From assembly GCA_964537825.1 (NCBI GenBank), contig CAZIDL010000018.1, positions 1 through 39,434 on the forward strand: a stretch of DNA of 39,434 nt, in the 5' to 3' direction. Below are positions 25,224-32,825 of this stretch, in pieces (the stretch's first letter is position 1; every line of letters starts with the position of its first letter). The DNA comes from CAZIDL01 sp964537825 (GTDB taxonomy: Bacteria > Bacteroidota > Bacteroidia > Flavobacteriales_D > CAYVSK01). A program made the position numbers and the translations under genes. The notes under the pieces are model-generated. The model worked only from the letters and a program-made list of their open reading frames with translations. It did not search any database and was not told where the DNA came from.

Positions 25224-26141
25224 ATGACACCCGAACGGATCGTTTCCCTGCTGCCTGCTTCCACCGAGATCGTCCACGCCCTTGGAGCGGGTGATCGCTT
25301 GGTGGGTCGGTCGCACGAATGTGATCACCCTGAGGAGGTCGGGGAATTGCCCGCTTGCACTTCGCCTCGAGTGGACCTATCAGGCAGTTCCCGCGAGGCG
25401 GATGATCGGGTGCGACACTTGATCCGCCAGGGAAGTGCGGTCTACGAAGTGGACCCGGAGGTTCTGAGCGATCTGAAACCCGATCTGATCATCACCCAAT
25501 CCCAGTGCGAAGTCTGTGCAGTGGATACGGAGACGGTCCATAAGGCCATCAAAGAAGGGGTTGAAGGGGATCCACAGATCCTTGATCTCAACGCAGCTTC
25601 TTATGTGGGCATTTTGAACGATATCCGAAGCGTCGGGGAGGCGATCGGGAAACAGGCCCATGCTGAGAAAGAGGTGCAGCGGATCGAGTACCAGCGCCAG
25701 TGGTTGCGTGAAGCAGTGATCAGGATCCACGAACCCACGGTGGCGGCCATCGAATGGATCGATCCCTTGATGGCGGGAGGGAATTGGATCCCGGAGATCA
25801 TCGCTTCTGTAGGCGGGCATTCTCTATTCGGCGTAGGCGGGGAACATTCTCCTTTCATCCAGGGGGATGAACTCCTCGAAGCCGACCCGGAAAAGATCCT
25901 CGTGATGCCTTGTGGATACGACCTCCATAAGACCCGCCGTGAAATGGCTCCTTTGACCGAATGGGAGCATTGGAAGGAACTGAGCGCTGTGCGGAAAAGC
26001 GAGGTTTACCTCCTGGAGGGGAACCAGTATTTCAACCGCCCCGGCCCTCGCATCGCGGATTCCATGCGGATCCTGGCCGAGGTCCTTCATCCCGAGCATT
26101 TCGAGCCTGAGCGGAAAGGGAAGGGGTGGGAGAGGTTCTGA
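25224..26141 (+). CDS. BtuF-like (cobalamin/iron-complex) binding protein lacking a signal peptide
   Basis: 305 residues with the class III periplasmic-binding-protein fold signature: RIVSLLPASTEIVHALGAGDRLVGRS at the N-terminus, LSDLKPDLIITQSQCEVCAV around residue 90, and GHSLFGVGGEHSPFIQGDELLEADPEKILVMPCGYD in the C-terminal lobe. The first residue already belongs to the fold, so there is no signal peptide and no lipobox; the protein should stay in the cytoplasm. No permease or ATPase gene of an ABC importer is nearby. Proteins of this leaderless subgroup are often labelled cobalamin-binding proteins, but their function is not established. The SQCEVC cysteine pair is typical of the subgroup. 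It sits 6 nt after the M42 peptidase gene. Confidence 0.85.
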   Translation: MTPERIVSLLPASTEIVHALGAGDRLVGRSHECDHPEEVGELPACTSPRVDLSGSSREADDRVRHLIRQGSAVYEVDPEVLSDLKPDLIITQSQCEVCAVDTETVHKAIKEGVEGDPQILDLNAASYVGILNDIRSVGEAIGKQAHAEKEVQRIEYQRQWLREAVIRIHEPTVAAIEWIDPLMAGGNWIPEIIASVGGHSLFGVGGEHSPFIQGDELLEADPEKILVMPCGYDLHKTRREMAPLTEWEHWKELSAVRKSEVYLLEGNQYFNRPGPRIADSMRILAEVLHPEHFEPERKGKGWERF

Positions 26142-26230
26142 AGATCCCGGATCCCAAAAGGAAATCATCCCGTATTGGGGTATTGGGTGGGATAATGGGA
26201 TATTCGTCCAGACCAATGGGATCTTGGGAT
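26142..26230 (+). repeat. Degenerate GGGAT/TGGGATCT-rich flank, left of the pseudogene
   Basis: This non-coding stretch contains four TGGGAT words (the last pairs end in TGGGATCT at 26217-26224) plus GGATCCC and TATTGGG words. The same words recur on the right side of the pseudogene, in the same orientation. Confidence 0.5.
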
Positions 26231-26590
26231 ATGGCTCCGAGGAAGGACCTTCGGGAAAGGTCGTTGGAGTTCTCCAAAGAGGGCCTTGGATCTGTGTGAG
26301 GAACTTCCTCAGAAGCCAGAATGCGATAGGGTCAGGGCACAACTTGCAGCCTCCGGGTCTTCCATCGGAGCGAATTCGAGGAGGCTGACGGAGCCTTTTC
26401 CAAGAAAGATTTCATCAATAAAGCCGTAATTGCCAGAAAAGAGGCAAAAGAAAGCAGGTTCTTTCTTCGTCTCGTCTATGGAAAATATGGTGACAGGGAA
26501 CGGGTAAATAAGGAGACCGAGGAGAACGAAGAGAGCATCAGTATTTTAAGTAGCATGATCCAAAAAGCCTCAAAGGGCCGAAAGAGTTGA
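26231..26590 (+). pseudogene. Four-helix-bundle (23S rRNA intervening-sequence type) gene with two frameshifts
   Basis: From ATG 26231 the frame reads MAPRKDLRERSLEFSKE and then stops at 26297. Skipping one base in the GGG at 26281-26283 continues as ALDLCEELPQKPECDRVRAQ then LAASGSSIGAN. Near 26375 the frame must shift back (one base seems lost from a T run, AATTCGAG for AATTTCGAG), giving EEADGAFSKKDFINKAVIAR, then KEAKESRFFLRLVYGKYG, to the stop at 26588-26590. The joined product is about 119 residues, the normal length, and carries the family words SGSSIGAN, EEADGA and KEAKESRFFLRL. The two shifts cancel, so the third segment is back in the original frame. These small proteins form pentameric bundles; their role is unclear. 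Real decay or two homopolymer sequencing errors are both possible. Confidence 0.8.
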
Positions 26591-26664
26591 CAAACCTACG
26601 CCCTGAATTCGATCCTTTAAGATCTGGGATCTATTGGGGATCTCGGATCTTGGATTTGGGATCT
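26591..26664 (+). repeat. Degenerate TGGGATCT-rich flank, right of the pseudogene
   Basis: TGGGATCT occurs at 26625-26632 and 26657-26664, with GGGGATCT and CGGATCT between them. It runs into the end of the DUF819 gene (stop codon 26663-26665 on the minus strand). No other gene is seen in 26591-26662. Confidence 0.5.
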
Positions 26665-27958
26665 ATCCCGCCACCCACGCCATCAACTGCGCACACAATA
26701 CCGCTCCATAGGTCCCGAGCGCATACCCTAGCACGGCGATGAGGACGCCGACCGGTGCCAAGGAAGGACTGAAAGAGGAGGCTACGATCGGGGCTGAGGC
26801 CGCTCCCCCGATATTGGCCTGGCTTCCGACCGCAAGGAAAAAGTAAGGTGCTTTGATAAGCTTCGCCATGACGATGAGGATGGTGACGTGGACCGCCATC
26901 CACATGAAACCGATCGCGAAAAGTTTCGGGCTTTCCTGGATCGCAGCGATGTTCATGTGCATGCCGATGGAGGCGACCAGGATGTAGAGGAAAAGGCTTC
27001 CCACCTTGGAGGCTCCTGCCCCTTCGAGCTGCTTGAACTTCGTGAAGGATCCCAGGAGGCCGATCGTGGTGGCGATCACGACCACCCAGAAGAAGGGTTT
27101 GGCGATCGCTTGGAGGTTCATCGCCTTCAGAGCTTCCAGGGGAGCTCCTTCTGCGTCGGTCAATCGGGGAACGATGAACTCGCTTCCCAAATGGGCGATC
27201 GCTGTAGCCCCCATTCCTACTGCAACGATGCTCATCAGATCCGGAAAAGTGGGGATCCGTAAGGATTGCTCGCGGATCTGGCTGATCCGTTCCTTCAGTT
27301 TCTCGATGGCCGAATTGTCGGCTTTCAGGGCGCGATCGAGCTTGTTCGATATCCCGGCCCCATAGAGGATGAAGCCCATCCAGATATTGGCCACCAATAC
27401 ATCCACGACGACCACCGCTGAGAAAAGGTCGGCGCTAGGGCCATAGATCTCTTTCATGGCGGCTTGGTTAGCCCCTCCACCGATCCAGGTCCCGGCAACG
27501 GTGGAGAGTCCTCTCCATACGGCTTCCGGGCCAGTTCCTCCCAGGAGCTCGGGCCATATCCATGATGCGATGAAGAAGGCGATGGGACCGCCGATGATCA
27601 CGGATAAGGTCCCCGCCAGGAACATGATCAGCATCTTGGGACCGAGCCGGAAGATCCCTTCAAAGTCGATGCTCAGGCAGAGCAGGGCCAGGCTGGCCGG
27701 CAGCAAATAGCGGGATGAAACGTGATAGAGGTTCGAAGCGTCGGCGTCCACGATGTTCAAAGGCCAGTTCAAAAGGGCCGGGAGGAAATAGCAGAGGAGT
27801 AGGGGAGGGATGTAGGTGTAAAAACGTTTCCAGAAAGGAAGATCGCTGCTGGCCGTTCGGAAGATGAAGGCCAAAAGGATCGCCAGGATCCCCAGGACGA
27901 TGGCATCGTTCGTAAAGAGGGGAGCACTCTCATTTGCGGTCTTGGCGAGAAGGAGCAT
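26663..27958 (-). CDS. DUF819 (YjcL-like) integral membrane protein
   Basis: 431 residues with about ten to twelve transmembrane segments, for example IVLGILAILLAFIF, SLALLCLSIDFEGIF, MLIMFLAGTLSVIIGGPIAFF, VVVIATTIGLLGSF and VGVLIAVLGYALGTYGAVLCA. Landmarks of the DUF819 family are visible: ASRYLLPA-like SSRYLLPASLALLCL, GTWIGGGANQAAMKE after the first half, and SQANIGGAASAPIVA near the end, the two inverted halves typical of a transporter with internal repeat. The substrate is not known for most members. It lies 54 nt downstream of the 1601-residue adhesin on the same strand; a weak -7-like TAATTTAG (27991-27984) suggests it may have its own promoter. Confidence 0.9.
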   Translation of the reverse strand: MLLLAKTANESAPLFTNDAIVLGILAILLAFIFRTASSDLPFWKRFYTYIPPLLLCYFLPALLNWPLNIVDADASNLYHVSSRYLLPASLALLCLSIDFEGIFRLGPKMLIMFLAGTLSVIIGGPIAFFIASWIWPELLGGTGPEAVWRGLSTVAGTWIGGGANQAAMKEIYGPSADLFSAVVVVDVLVANIWMGFILYGAGISNKLDRALKADNSAIEKLKERISQIREQSLRIPTFPDLMSIVAVGMGATAIAHLGSEFIVPRLTDAEGAPLEALKAMNLQAIAKPFFWVVVIATTIGLLGSFTKFKQLEGAGASKVGSLFLYILVASIGMHMNIAAIQESPKLFAIGFMWMAVHVTILIVMAKLIKAPYFFLAVGSQANIGGAASAPIVASSFSPSLAPVGVLIAVLGYALGTYGAVLCAQLMAWVAG

Positions 27959-28012
27959 GAGGAAAGCTCTTTGTTCTGGACCGCTAAATTAGGGAAGCTC
28001 GCCGGGTTGAGG

Positions 28013-31000
28013 TCATTCCATCAACTCCAGCTCTCCCTCGAATTTCACCCCCTTGATGATCAGGGTGTAGAAATAGGTGCCCGGGCTCACTTTCTTTCCT
28101 GCGGAAGTGTATCCGTCCCACCGGATGTTGTTGCCTGAACTTCTGAAAATGAGCTGTCCCCACCTGTTGTAAACGCGCATTTGAGTGCATGATGCGTACT
28201 GTCCGTTCGTCTCGAGGTAGAAAACGTCGTTTTTCCCGTCCCCGTTCGGGGTAAAGACATTTGGTCTTTTTGCTTCGAACTGCTCCTTGAAGGGGGGCGT
28301 TTCGATCCGGAGGGTGCTGCTGTCCCTGCAAGCACCGTTATTGATGGCGATGAGGGTCACTGTTCCATCGCTGTCGTATTGGAAAAGGTTCTGAGCTTCG
28401 GCCCCTTTGACCGTACGGTCCCCGAAGTTCCATTTGCTGGAGTCTTTGCGGATGCTCCGGTCCTTGAAGGTCCACCGGTGGCCTTCGCATACGGCTTCCT
28501 TGGATGTGGCCATCCGGGCGCCCGGCATGCGCTGGGTCGTGATCCGAAGGCTGTCCTGGTCCTGACACCCTTTAATGTCAGTCCCGCTCACTACGTAGGT
28601 GATGGAGCTGTCAGGGCCTGCGATGGGATCTGCGATATCGGTGTCATCGAGCCCGTAGGCAGGGGACCAATCATAATCGGTGGTGTTCGGTCCTGATGCC
28701 CTTAATTGAACGGAATCACCCCGACAAATAGCGGTGTCGGGTCCGGCCTCGATGCGGTAGACCGCGACCTGGACCGTATCGAAAGCGATGCAACCGTTGA
28801 CATCGGTCCCCCGGACTTGGTAGGGGCGGGTCGTGTCGGGCCATGCTTCGGGTGATGCGATGCTGGGGTCGGAAAGCGCGCTATCGGGCGTCCAAAGGTA
28901 GTTCGTAGCCCCGGAAGCATTGAGGGTGACGGTATCACCGCGACAGATCGCATGGTCACTGCCCCCGTCCACGGGTGGTCTTGGATGGACCGTCACCCTT
29001 ACGGTGTCGGTGTTGGAACACCCGAGGCTATCGGTTCCGCTAAGGACGTAATCCGTGGTCGTATCGGGGGTCGCTACAGGATCGGCGATCGTGCTGTCGC
29101 TGAGCGTAGCACCGGGATCCCAGGAATAATTGGAAGCTCCACTGGCATCGAGCTGCGTGCTGTCGTAGATGCAGATGTTCGTATCGCTACCGGCGTCAAC
29201 GTTCGGTAGCGGCGGAACGTTGACCGTCACACTGTCCTTCGCGGAGCAGCTATTGGTGTCGGTCACCGTGACCAGGTATTCCGTAGTATCCGTTGGTCCT
29301 GCGTTCGGACCTGCGATCGTGCTATCGCTGAGGGATGCCCCAGGGGTCCATTCGTAAATGCTCCCTCCAATGGCCTGTAAACCTGCACTATCACCCAGAC
29401 ATACGGTGGTGTCATTTCCGGCATCCGGAACGGGTAAGGCGTTCACGCTTAGCGTGACAGAGGCAGTATCCGAGCATCCATTCGTATCCGTAACGTAGAC
29501 CTGGTAGTTCTTGCTGCTATCGGGCCATGCGAGGCTGCTGTCATCATTGGGAGCGGAAAGGCTGTCGATAGGGTTCCATTGGTAACTGCTGCCACCGCTC
29601 GCGGTGATCAGGGTGGTGTCGCCGCGGCAAATGCTCGTATCGGGGGCTGCAGTAGCTGTAGGATATTGGTTGACGGCCACGATCGTACTGTCCCTGTTGG
29701 TGCAGCCGTTGGCACCGGTCACTTCAAGGGTGTATTCGGTGGTGTCGCTCGGGAAAGCCCAGGGGGATTGGATGCTGCTGTCAGAAAGGCTGCTGTCAGG
29801 TTCCCAATCATAAGCGACCGCTCCACTCCCGTTCAATCGAACGCTATCTCCCGTGCAGACCTCCTGATCAGGGCCGGCATCCACGGAAGGGAGGGTATCG
29901 ACGACCACGGTCACGGTGTCGCTGTTCGTGCACGTGTCGTTCGTGACGTTCACGATGTATTCTGTCGTGCTGTCCGGAGAGGCTTTGGGATCGCCCAGCG
30001 TCGTGTCATCCAGAGAAGCTCCCGGGGACCAGGAATAGGTCGTTCCCCCTGGACTGGTAGGGGAGCCCCCCAAAGTAATACTATCTCCCGGGCAGATCGT
30101 ATCATCTGAACCTGCATCCACCGGAACTTCATCGTTCACGAAAAGGTTCATCGTGTCCGGTTTGCTACAACCGTTGCTGTCGGTTACGTTCAGTATGTAT
30201 CGGGTGGTGTCGTTCGGACCTGCCATCGGGTCTTCGAGGGTGCTGTCGTCGAGCGTAGCGGCCGGCGTCCAGGCGTAGGTCCCACCTCCATCGCCGTCCA
30301 GCGGCGTACTGTCGCCTGGACAGAGCCAAAGGTCGGGGCCGGCATCCGTCGGAGGCAGGGGGTTCACCAGGACCTCCACTTCGTCCGTGTCCGAGCATCC
30401 GTTCGCATTCGTTACGACGAGCTGGTAATCCGTCGTATCGTTCGGGAAAGCGTCGGGGTTGGCTATGGTAGGGTCGCTCAGGCTGTCGGGGGGCGACCAG
30501 GAATAGGCAACACCTCCGCTTCCGTTCAATTGCACGCTGTCCCCTGCGCAGATACTATCATTCGGTCCGGCGTCCGCTGTAGGGCGAGGGAATACATTGA
30601 CCTTCACACTATCGGTGGCTTGGCATCCATTGCTGTCCGTTACGAGGACTTGGTAAGCGGTGCTATCGTTCGGCGTTGCGATCGGATCGGCTATGGTATC
30701 CGAACTAAGGGAGTCCGAGGGGGTCCAGAGGTGATCCGAGCCAGTGGGCCCGGTCGGGGTCCCTCCGAGTAAAGCTGTGTCGCTCGGGCAGATATCGGTA
30801 TCATTCCCTGCATCTGCGTTCGGTAGGGAATCGACCATGACGTTGACCGTGTCCAGCAAGCTGCAGTCCGTAGCGGAATCGTAAAGGAAGACTTCGTAGC
30901 TAACGCTGGAATCGGGGTAGGCCAAGGGGTCAGCGATCGTGCTGTCCGAAAGTCCATAACCGCTGTGCCAGTCCACGGAGTCCGCCCCGCTAGCTTGGAG

Positions 31001-32818
31001 CTGGATGGTATCTCCGAGGCAGATGGAGGTATCGGGGCCAGCTTCCATGTTGGGGTTGTTGATGTTCACCCTCATCGTATCCTCGGCCGTACATCCCCCT
31101 GGAGGGGTCACTTCCACGATGTAATCGGTGGTATCGGCCGGGAACGCTTTTGGGTTCGAAGCTGAAGGGTCATCGATGTTCCCTTTCGGGCTCCAGTTAT
31201 AGTTGGACCCGACCGGTCCGGTCGGCGATCCGCCCAGGGTGACGCTGTCCTCTGCACACAGGGAGGTGTCGTTCCCTGCGTCCACGTTGGGGAGGGAATT
31301 GATGGTGATGTTCCGATTGATGCTATCGGAGGGACAGCCGTTCCCGTTGATACCGTGAACTTTGATGGTCCCGGTCCCGGAACTTCCCCAATCCACCTGG
31401 ATGCTGTCCACTCCGTTCCCTCCCGATATGGTCCCCCCGCTCACCGACCAATCGTAGCTATAGCCAGCGGTCGTATCGATCGAATAGACCGTTCCTTTAT
31501 CAAAGGCACAGACCGGGTCGGGGCCGTCGATGCTGTTCGGGGCCTCCGGGGGTTCCACTTCGATCTCGTAGATGACATCGCTGGTCTTTGGCGGACATCC
31601 GTCGTCCTCTGCACTTACGGAGAATTGATAGGGCAGGGCTCTCCCCTGTCCGCAAGCCGTACCCCAACAGAACTGGGCGCTGACCGTGCTGTCCCCGACC
31701 GCTGGCGTATCGATAACGGCATCGGGAGATACTTGGGTGCTGTCGAAGAGCGGTCCCTGGGCGGTCATTTCGATACTGTCCCCGTTCGGGTCCTGAAAAT
31801 CGATCGGAAAGCAAAGGGAATCCCCCTCCTGGATCGTATAGGAGGTTTTGGTATTTCCACCTCCCGGTGCTTCGTGTTCGGGAGAGGGATTTCCGGGACA
31901 GTCGATGGCCAACAGCTGGAGGTCCCGTCGGCTGACGCCGATCAGATCTCCATTGCGGTATTCCTTGATCACGACGGTCACCACCCAGCGACCCTGATTG
32001 GGGATCATGTACTCGGTAAGCCCGTTGTTGGCATTGATGTAAGCGTAGCCACCGCTTCCGAAGGGCTGGGAGACGCTATGACCAGCGGCCCATGTGACCG
32101 GAGGGATCGGCCAGGGAAGGGGACTTGGAGGAGGAGGGTCCGGATTCGTAGTGGTGGCTGTGCTACTGGAATAGGGGTCCTCGAAGGAAAAGACCAACTT
32201 GTCGCCGTCCGGGTCCACTGCCGTGTTCAGGATCGTGGTAGTATCCCCCACGCAAATGAAAGGGACCGGATCGTCCGAGAAATCCGGCGAACTGTTCTCG
32301 ACCGGTGTGGGCGGGATCTGTGCGTGGAAGCTCGTGGCCTCACTGCCCGGGTTCGCCAGGTTGTTGATGTTGTCGTTGCGGCAGCAACGGTGAAAATAAA
32401 GGTGATAACCGTCGAGGGAGCTGGGAAGGTCCACCGTTCCTTCGAAAGTCCCTTTTCGGATGCAAGCACTACCCCCCACGCTACAATTGGAGGGATTGTC
32501 GGGCTCGATCTTGGTGGTGTCAACGATGGTCACGTTGAGGGTCGTGTAAAGGTCCTTGTCCGCGTTGGGATTGGCCTTATCATGGTGGTAGACTCCGATG
32601 TCGTGAAAATCTTCCGGATAGGGGACTTGACTATTGGGACCGCAATTCACGTAGGTCGTCAGGATCACTTTGAAGCGATGTTGCCCGCCGAACATCCCCT
32701 GATACTCATAGCGAAGATTGCCTCCGATCAGGTGGCTCGCTCCACTAGCAAGGGGCATCAGTATGAGCAGGAGGATGATGAAGGAGGGATAAGCCCCTCT
32801 GTGACGCTTCAGCGGCAT
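28013..32818 (-). CDS. T9SS-exported multi-repeat adhesin with type B sorting domain (1601 aa)
   Basis: Signal peptide with core FIILLLILMPLASG, cut near residue 26. Residues about 27-420 form a beta-rich head with the words GGNLRYEY, FHRCCRNDNINNL and VDPDGDKLVFSF, seen at the start of many Bacteroidota surface proteins. An Ig-like domain follows (about 425-505, GPDPVCAFDKGTVYS). Then come twelve repeats of about 75 residues (about 509-1430), each opening as DAGPDxxICxGDSV and closing as NGC..DTVxV. A short PKD-like segment (WTFKDRSIRKDSSKWNFGD) precedes the type B sorting domain (about 1510-1601: VFTPNGDGKNDVFY, YNRWGQLIF, WDGYTSAGKKVSPGTYFY). A surface fibre or adhesin is the likely role. 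It starts 7 nt after the CUB-protein gene and is probably cotranscribed with it. Confidence 0.93.
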   Translation of the reverse strand: MPLKRHRGAYPSFIILLLILMPLASGASHLIGGNLRYEYQGMFGGQHRFKVILTTYVNCGPNSQVPYPEDFHDIGVYHHDKANPNADKDLYTTLNVTIVDTTKIEPDNPSNCSVGGSACIRKGTFEGTVDLPSSLDGYHLYFHRCCRNDNINNLANPGSEATSFHAQIPPTPVENSSPDFSDDPVPFICVGDTTTILNTAVDPDGDKLVFSFEDPYSSSTATTTNPDPPPPSPLPWPIPPVTWAAGHSVSQPFGSGGYAYINANNGLTEYMIPNQGRWVVTVVIKEYRNGDLIGVSRRDLQLLAIDCPGNPSPEHEAPGGGNTKTSYTIQEGDSLCFPIDFQDPNGDSIEMTAQGPLFDSTQVSPDAVIDTPAVGDSTVSAQFCWGTACGQGRALPYQFSVSAEDDGCPPKTSDVIYEIEVEPPEAPNSIDGPDPVCAFDKGTVYSIDTTAGYSYDWSVSGGTISGGNGVDSIQVDWGSSGTGTIKVHGINGNGCPSDSINRNITINSLPNVDAGNDTSLCAEDSVTLGGSPTGPVGSNYNWSPKGNIDDPSASNPKAFPADTTDYIVEVTPPGGCTAEDTMRVNINNPNMEAGPDTSICLGDTIQLQASGADSVDWHSGYGLSDSTIADPLAYPDSSVSYEVFLYDSATDCSLLDTVNVMVDSLPNADAGNDTDICPSDTALLGGTPTGPTGSDHLWTPSDSLSSDTIADPIATPNDSTAYQVLVTDSNGCQATDSVKVNVFPRPTADAGPNDSICAGDSVQLNGSGGVAYSWSPPDSLSDPTIANPDAFPNDTTDYQLVVTNANGCSDTDEVEVLVNPLPPTDAGPDLWLCPGDSTPLDGDGGGTYAWTPAATLDDSTLEDPMAGPNDTTRYILNVTDSNGCSKPDTMNLFVNDEVPVDAGSDDTICPGDSITLGGSPTSPGGTTYSWSPGASLDDTTLGDPKASPDSTTEYIVNVTNDTCTNSDTVTVVVDTLPSVDAGPDQEVCTGDSVRLNGSGAVAYDWEPDSSLSDSSIQSPWAFPSDTTEYTLEVTGANGCTNRDSTIVAVNQYPTATAAPDTSICRGDTTLITASGGSSYQWNPIDSLSAPNDDSSLAWPDSSKNYQVYVTDTNGCSDTASVTLSVNALPVPDAGNDTTVCLGDSAGLQAIGGSIYEWTPGASLSDSTIAGPNAGPTDTTEYLVTVTDTNSCSAKDSVTVNVPPLPNVDAGSDTNICIYDSTQLDASGASNYSWDPGATLSDSTIADPVATPDTTTDYVLSGTDSLGCSNTDTVRVTVHPRPPVDGGSDHAICRGDTVTLNASGATNYLWTPDSALSDPSIASPEAWPDTTRPYQVRGTDVNGCIAFDTVQVAVYRIEAGPDTAICRGDSVQLRASGPNTTDYDWSPAYGLDDTDIADPIAGPDSSITYVVSGTDIKGCQDQDSLRITTQRMPGARMATSKEAVCEGHRWTFKDRSIRKDSSKWNFGDRTVKGAEAQNLFQYDSDGTVTLIAINNGACRDSSTLRIETPPFKEQFEAKRPNVFTPNGDGKNDVFYLETNGQYASCTQMRVYNRWGQLIFRSSGNNIRWDGYTSAGKKVSPGTYFYTLIIKGVKFEGELELME
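28540..31295 (-). repeat. Twelve in-frame repeats of the DAGxDxxIC type
   Basis: Each unit is roughly 225 bp and encodes DAG-D--IC-GDS-L near its start, a Y-W-P core, LSD--IADP-A-PD-T-Y-V-VTD and NGC near its end. Variants include EAGPDTSICLGDT, TAAPDTSICRGDT and DGGSDHAICRGDT. The units are more diverged from one another than those of the left adhesin, indicating an older array. Two cysteines per unit suit one disulfide each. Confidence 0.88.
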
Positions 32819-32825
32819 GATGGGT

